Below, piece after piece: positions 5,610 through 7,379 of a stretch of DNA of 7,379 nucleotides. The stretch spans positions 1-7,379 of the forward strand of contig JACNLN010000078.1 of NCBI GenBank assembly GCA_014381485.1, given 5' to 3'. Made by a program: the position numbers and the translations under genes. A model generated the notes under the pieces. It did no database searches. It saw only the letters and a list, made by a program, of their open reading frames with translations, and had not been told where the DNA came from. Each line of letters begins with the position of its first letter. Position 1 is the stretch's first letter. Source of the DNA: Fidelibacterota bacterium (GTDB lineage: Bacteria > Fidelibacterota > Marinisomatia > Marinisomatales > CAZVFT01).

Positions 5610-6625
5610 TGGCAAAAGAGGAAGAGAAAAAATTAAGGGCTTTAGAATTGGCGGTAAATCAGATCGACCGTCAGTTCGGGAAAGGATCCATTATGCGCCT
5701 TGGTGAAGAGGGACAAGTGGCGAGTTTCGATGTGATTTCGACTGGATCCATTTCCCTGGATGCAGCCTTAGGAATTGGCGGAGTCCCAAGAGGACGGATC
5801 GTAGAAATCTACGGTCCAGAGATGACAGGAAAAACCACCCTTGCATTACATATTTTAGCTGAAGCTCAGAAGCAGGGTGGTTATGCTGTATTCATTGATG
5901 CTGAACATGCGATGGATCCCACATACGCAAGCAAACTTGGGGTAAACATTAAGGAACTACTTATATCGCAACCAGATACGGGAGAACAAGCGCTGGAGAT
6001 CTGTGAAACACTTGTTAGAAGTGGAGCTATTGATATTGTGATTATTGATTCAGTGGCGGCGTTAGTCCCAAGAGCAGAACTTGAAGGTGAAATGGGAGAC
6101 AGTCACGTCGGCCTCCAGGCAAGGTTGATGTCCCAGGCACTCAGAAAATTGACAGGGGCGGTGAGTAAATCTAACACTTGTGTCATCTTTGTCAACCAGA
6201 TCCGTGAAAAGATTGGAGTCATGTTTGGAAATCCTGAGGTCACTCCTGGAGGTCGTGCTCTAAAATTTTACACCTCAATCCGAATGGAAATTCGGAGATT
6301 GGCTGCAATTCAAGAGGAAGGACAATCCATAGGAAACCGGGTAAAAGTGAAGGTGGTAAAGAATAAATGCGCTCCCCCCTTCAGGATGACCGAACTTGAT
6401 TTGATATATGGCGAGGGCATCTCCTATGAGGGAGATCTTCTTGATCTCGCTGTGACTGCGAATATAGTGAATAAGTCCGGTGCATGGTATTCATACAATG
6501 ACGAAAAACTTGGTCAGGGACGTGAGAACGTGAAGCAGTTTTTGAAGGATAACGAAGAAGTTCTGAATAATCTTGATAGAGACGTGAAATCATTTCTTGG
6601 TATGGAAACGGAGGCAGATGCCTGA
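5609..6625 (+). CDS. recA: Recombinase RecA
   Basis: RecA polymerises on single-stranded DNA, drives homologous pairing and strand exchange, and as a filament triggers LexA-type self-cleavage. From the ATG at 5609 it has 338 residues. Visible parts: an N-terminal polymerisation helix; Walker A GPEMTGKT at 69-76; the catalytic glutamate E99 in FIDAEHAMDP; Walker B ending at D147 in IVIIDSVAAL; DNA-binding loop L1 around LEGEMGDSHVGLQAR; loop L2 within NQIREKIGVMFGNPEVTPGG; then the C-terminal domain with APPFRMTELDLIYGEGIS. The Walker A loop is unusual: nearly all bacterial RecA proteins read GPESSGKT. The lysine and threonine that hold the nucleotide remain, so an active ATPase is expected. 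The C-terminal acidic tail is short compared with E. coli (352 residues). The gene shares one base with thpR and overlaps recX by eight bases. No canonical E. coli-type or Bacillus-type SOS box was found ahead of it. Confidence 0.98.
   Translation: MAKEEEKKLRALELAVNQIDRQFGKGSIMRLGEEGQVASFDVISTGSISLDAALGIGGVPRGRIVEIYGPEMTGKTTLALHILAEAQKQGGYAVFIDAEHAMDPTYASKLGVNIKELLISQPDTGEQALEICETLVRSGAIDIVIIDSVAALVPRAELEGEMGDSHVGLQARLMSQALRKLTGAVSKSNTCVIFVNQIREKIGVMFGNPEVTPGGRALKFYTSIRMEIRRLAAIQEEGQSIGNRVKVKVVKNKCAPPFRMTELDLIYGEGISYEGDLLDLAVTANIVNKSGAWYSYNDEKLGQGRENVKQFLKDNEEVLNNLDRDVKSFLGMETEADA
6610..6614 (+). promoter_or_regulatory. Shine-Dalgarno site of recX within recA
   Basis: GGAGG at 6610-6614 lies only three bases before the ATG at 6618 and inside the last recA codons. 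The spacing is shorter than optimal, which may keep RecX below RecA. The alternative in-frame TTG at 6597 has no SD before it. Confidence 0.55.
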
Positions 6626-7250
6626 GAAAAATACGGTCACCGAAGTCAGGGTTCCAGTAAAACATCCTGACAGGCGGTGGATTTACATCAATGATGAATA
6701 TGTCTTCAGTCTGTCTGAAGACATTTTTTTTTCAAACCCATTGCAGGTTGGAGATATCCTGACGGATAGTGAAATAGAACATTATCAAAAATTAGATAAA
6801 ATTTATAGAATCAAGGAGGCAGCATTCCGACTATTAGATTATCGCCAACGTAGCCAGCGAGAGATGGTGATTCGTCTGAGAAAAAAGGGCTGGGCTCAAG
6901 AAGAAATTACGCCCGTTATTGAAGAATTGATTGAATTAGGATACCTTAATGATCTTGAATTTGCTCGAGCATTTTCGCATGATAAGGTTAAATTAAGAAA
7001 AATTGGACCCATCGCTCTTAGGTACGAATTATACAAAACTGGAGTAGATAAAGAAATTATTGACAATGTCGTTGATGAAATCTATGAGCAGTTCCCGGTG
7101 GATTCCCTTGTGCAATCGATTTTAAAAAAGAAGGGGATTAATTCAGGAAAACAACTTGATAAAAAGGAAAAGAAAAAGCTAGTGGATTTGCTGCGACGCA
7201 AGGGATTCAACTGGGTAGATATCGAACCATTTATTTCAAAATTGAAATAA
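6618..7250 (+). CDS. recX: Regulatory protein RecX
   Basis: RecX binds RecA filaments and usually limits their growth and ATPase activity. With the ATG at 6618 it has 210 residues, somewhat longer than E. coli RecX (166), owing to an N-terminal beta-rich extension of about 60 residues of the kind seen in many other phyla. The core is the expected series of three-helix repeats: AAFRLLDYRQRSQREM with LRKKGW (about 68-93), then ELGYLNDLEFARAF, then KLRKIGPIALRYELYKTGV, and a third lysine-rich repeat ending RRKGFNWVDIEPFI. These are the family hallmarks. The start overlaps recA by eight bases, which is the usual recA-recX coupling. A run of nine T at 6724-6732 lies at codons 36-38. An upstream TTG at 6597 would add seven residues but lacks an SD. 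The product and its position directly after recA agree; confidence is high. Confidence 0.94.
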   Translation: MPEKNTVTEVRVPVKHPDRRWIYINDEYVFSLSEDIFFSNPLQVGDILTDSEIEHYQKLDKIYRIKEAAFRLLDYRQRSQREMVIRLRKKGWAQEEITPVIEELIELGYLNDLEFARAFSHDKVKLRKIGPIALRYELYKTGVDKEIIDNVVDEIYEQFPVDSLVQSILKKKGINSGKQLDKKEKKKLVDLLRRKGFNWVDIEPFISKLK

Positions 7251-7269
7251 TTTCTGTCAAACTGAAGAT

Positions 7270-7298
7270 AAAAAAAGGCGACATAACATCGCCCTTCC
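7270..7298 (-). terminator. Intrinsic terminator of the convergent minus-strand gene
   Basis: Read on the minus strand, the arm covering 7298-7289 (GGAAGGGCGA) pairs with the arm covering 7281-7272 (TCGCCTTTTT). The GC-rich core is GGCGA/TCGCC, extended by A-U and G-U pairs, with a seven-base loop at 7282-7288. It runs into seven consecutive T (complement of the A tract at 7270-7276). On the plus strand the same hairpin is followed by CTTCCAAAC rather than a T tract, and the G-U pairs become A-C mismatches, so it should work mainly leftward. No separate plus-strand terminator for recX is visible in the 73-base gap. Confidence 0.7.
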
Positions 7299-7323
7299 AA
7301 ACATTAGCTGCTATGATCAGGAG

Positions 7324-7379
7324 TTACTTATTCAACCACGGGATTATATCCAGGGAAAGACCTCGTTCAATACCCAGAA
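7324..7379 (-). CDS. C-terminal end of an unidentified convergent protein (partial)
   Basis: On the minus strand one frame is open from the window edge to a TAA at 7326-7324 and reads LGIERGLSLDIIPWLNK, 17 residues. The other two minus-strand frames stop within this stretch. The peptide has ordinary protein-like composition, with alternating hydrophobic and charged residues. The stop is followed, 25 bases on, by a minus-strand intrinsic terminator, which is what a real gene end looks like. The gene therefore converges on recX, leaving 73 bases between the two stops. Too little is visible to name a family, and I do not recognise the tail. The frame is open to the end of the window, so the start lies outside. 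Confidence 0.55.
   Translation of the reverse strand, partial: LGIERGLSLDIIPWLNK

Noticed and set aside
6597..6617. TTG start for recX
   Set aside because: No SD precedes it, while the ATG at 6618 has GGAGG just upstream; the seven extra residues merely read recA's end in another frame.

Overview
This is a compact bacterial housekeeping segment with a moderately AT-rich base composition. It carries eight genes, plus the end of a ninth, and almost no non-coding DNA. Nothing in it looks mobile, phage-derived or CRISPR-like, and I see no rRNA or tRNA. The bacterial DnaX, RecA, RecR and PgsA families and Shine-Dalgarno sites place it in Bacteria. The order recR-pgsA-pgpA-cinA-thpR-recA-recX and the AT-rich, lysine-rich coding style make me think of an uncultured, FCB-like lineage (for example Neomarinimicrobiota-type genomes). 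That assignment is a guess from general impression and is not proven by any single marker.

Layout. Positions 1-96 are an AT-rich leader with no convincing gene. dnaX (97-1776, clamp-loader tau/gamma subunit) follows. A 54-bp gap holds a perfect TATAAT box and a strong Shine-Dalgarno site. Then comes a tightly packed run on the + strand: ybaB (1831-2157), recR (2161-2760), pgsA (2757-3353), pgpA (3350-3811), cinA (3808-5019), thpR (5016-5609), recA (5609-6625) and recX (6618-7250). From recR to recX every junction overlaps by 1 to 8 bases, mostly ATGA or GTGA, which implies one polycistronic transcript with translational coupling. After recX a convergent gene enters from the right on the - strand: its last 17 codons end at 7324, followed by a good intrinsic terminator oriented leftward.

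How the genes fit together. DnaX loads the sliding clamp. YbaB/EbfC is the nucleoid-associated protein normally found between dnaX and recR. RecR helps load RecA, and RecA and its modulator RecX close the operon, so the two ends of the run are DNA replication and recombinational repair. The middle holds two consecutive steps of phosphatidylglycerol synthesis (PgsA makes PG-phosphate, PgpA removes the phosphate) and two nucleotide-salvage or RNA-end enzymes (CinA, ThpR).

I did not find a new biological system here. The points most worth a second look are the non-canonical RecA Walker A loop (GPEMTGKT instead of GPESSGKT), a dnaX lysine-codon run placed where a gamma-producing frameshift could occur, an inverted repeat just ahead of recA, and the grouping of CinA with ThpR as a possible NAD-by-product recycling pair.
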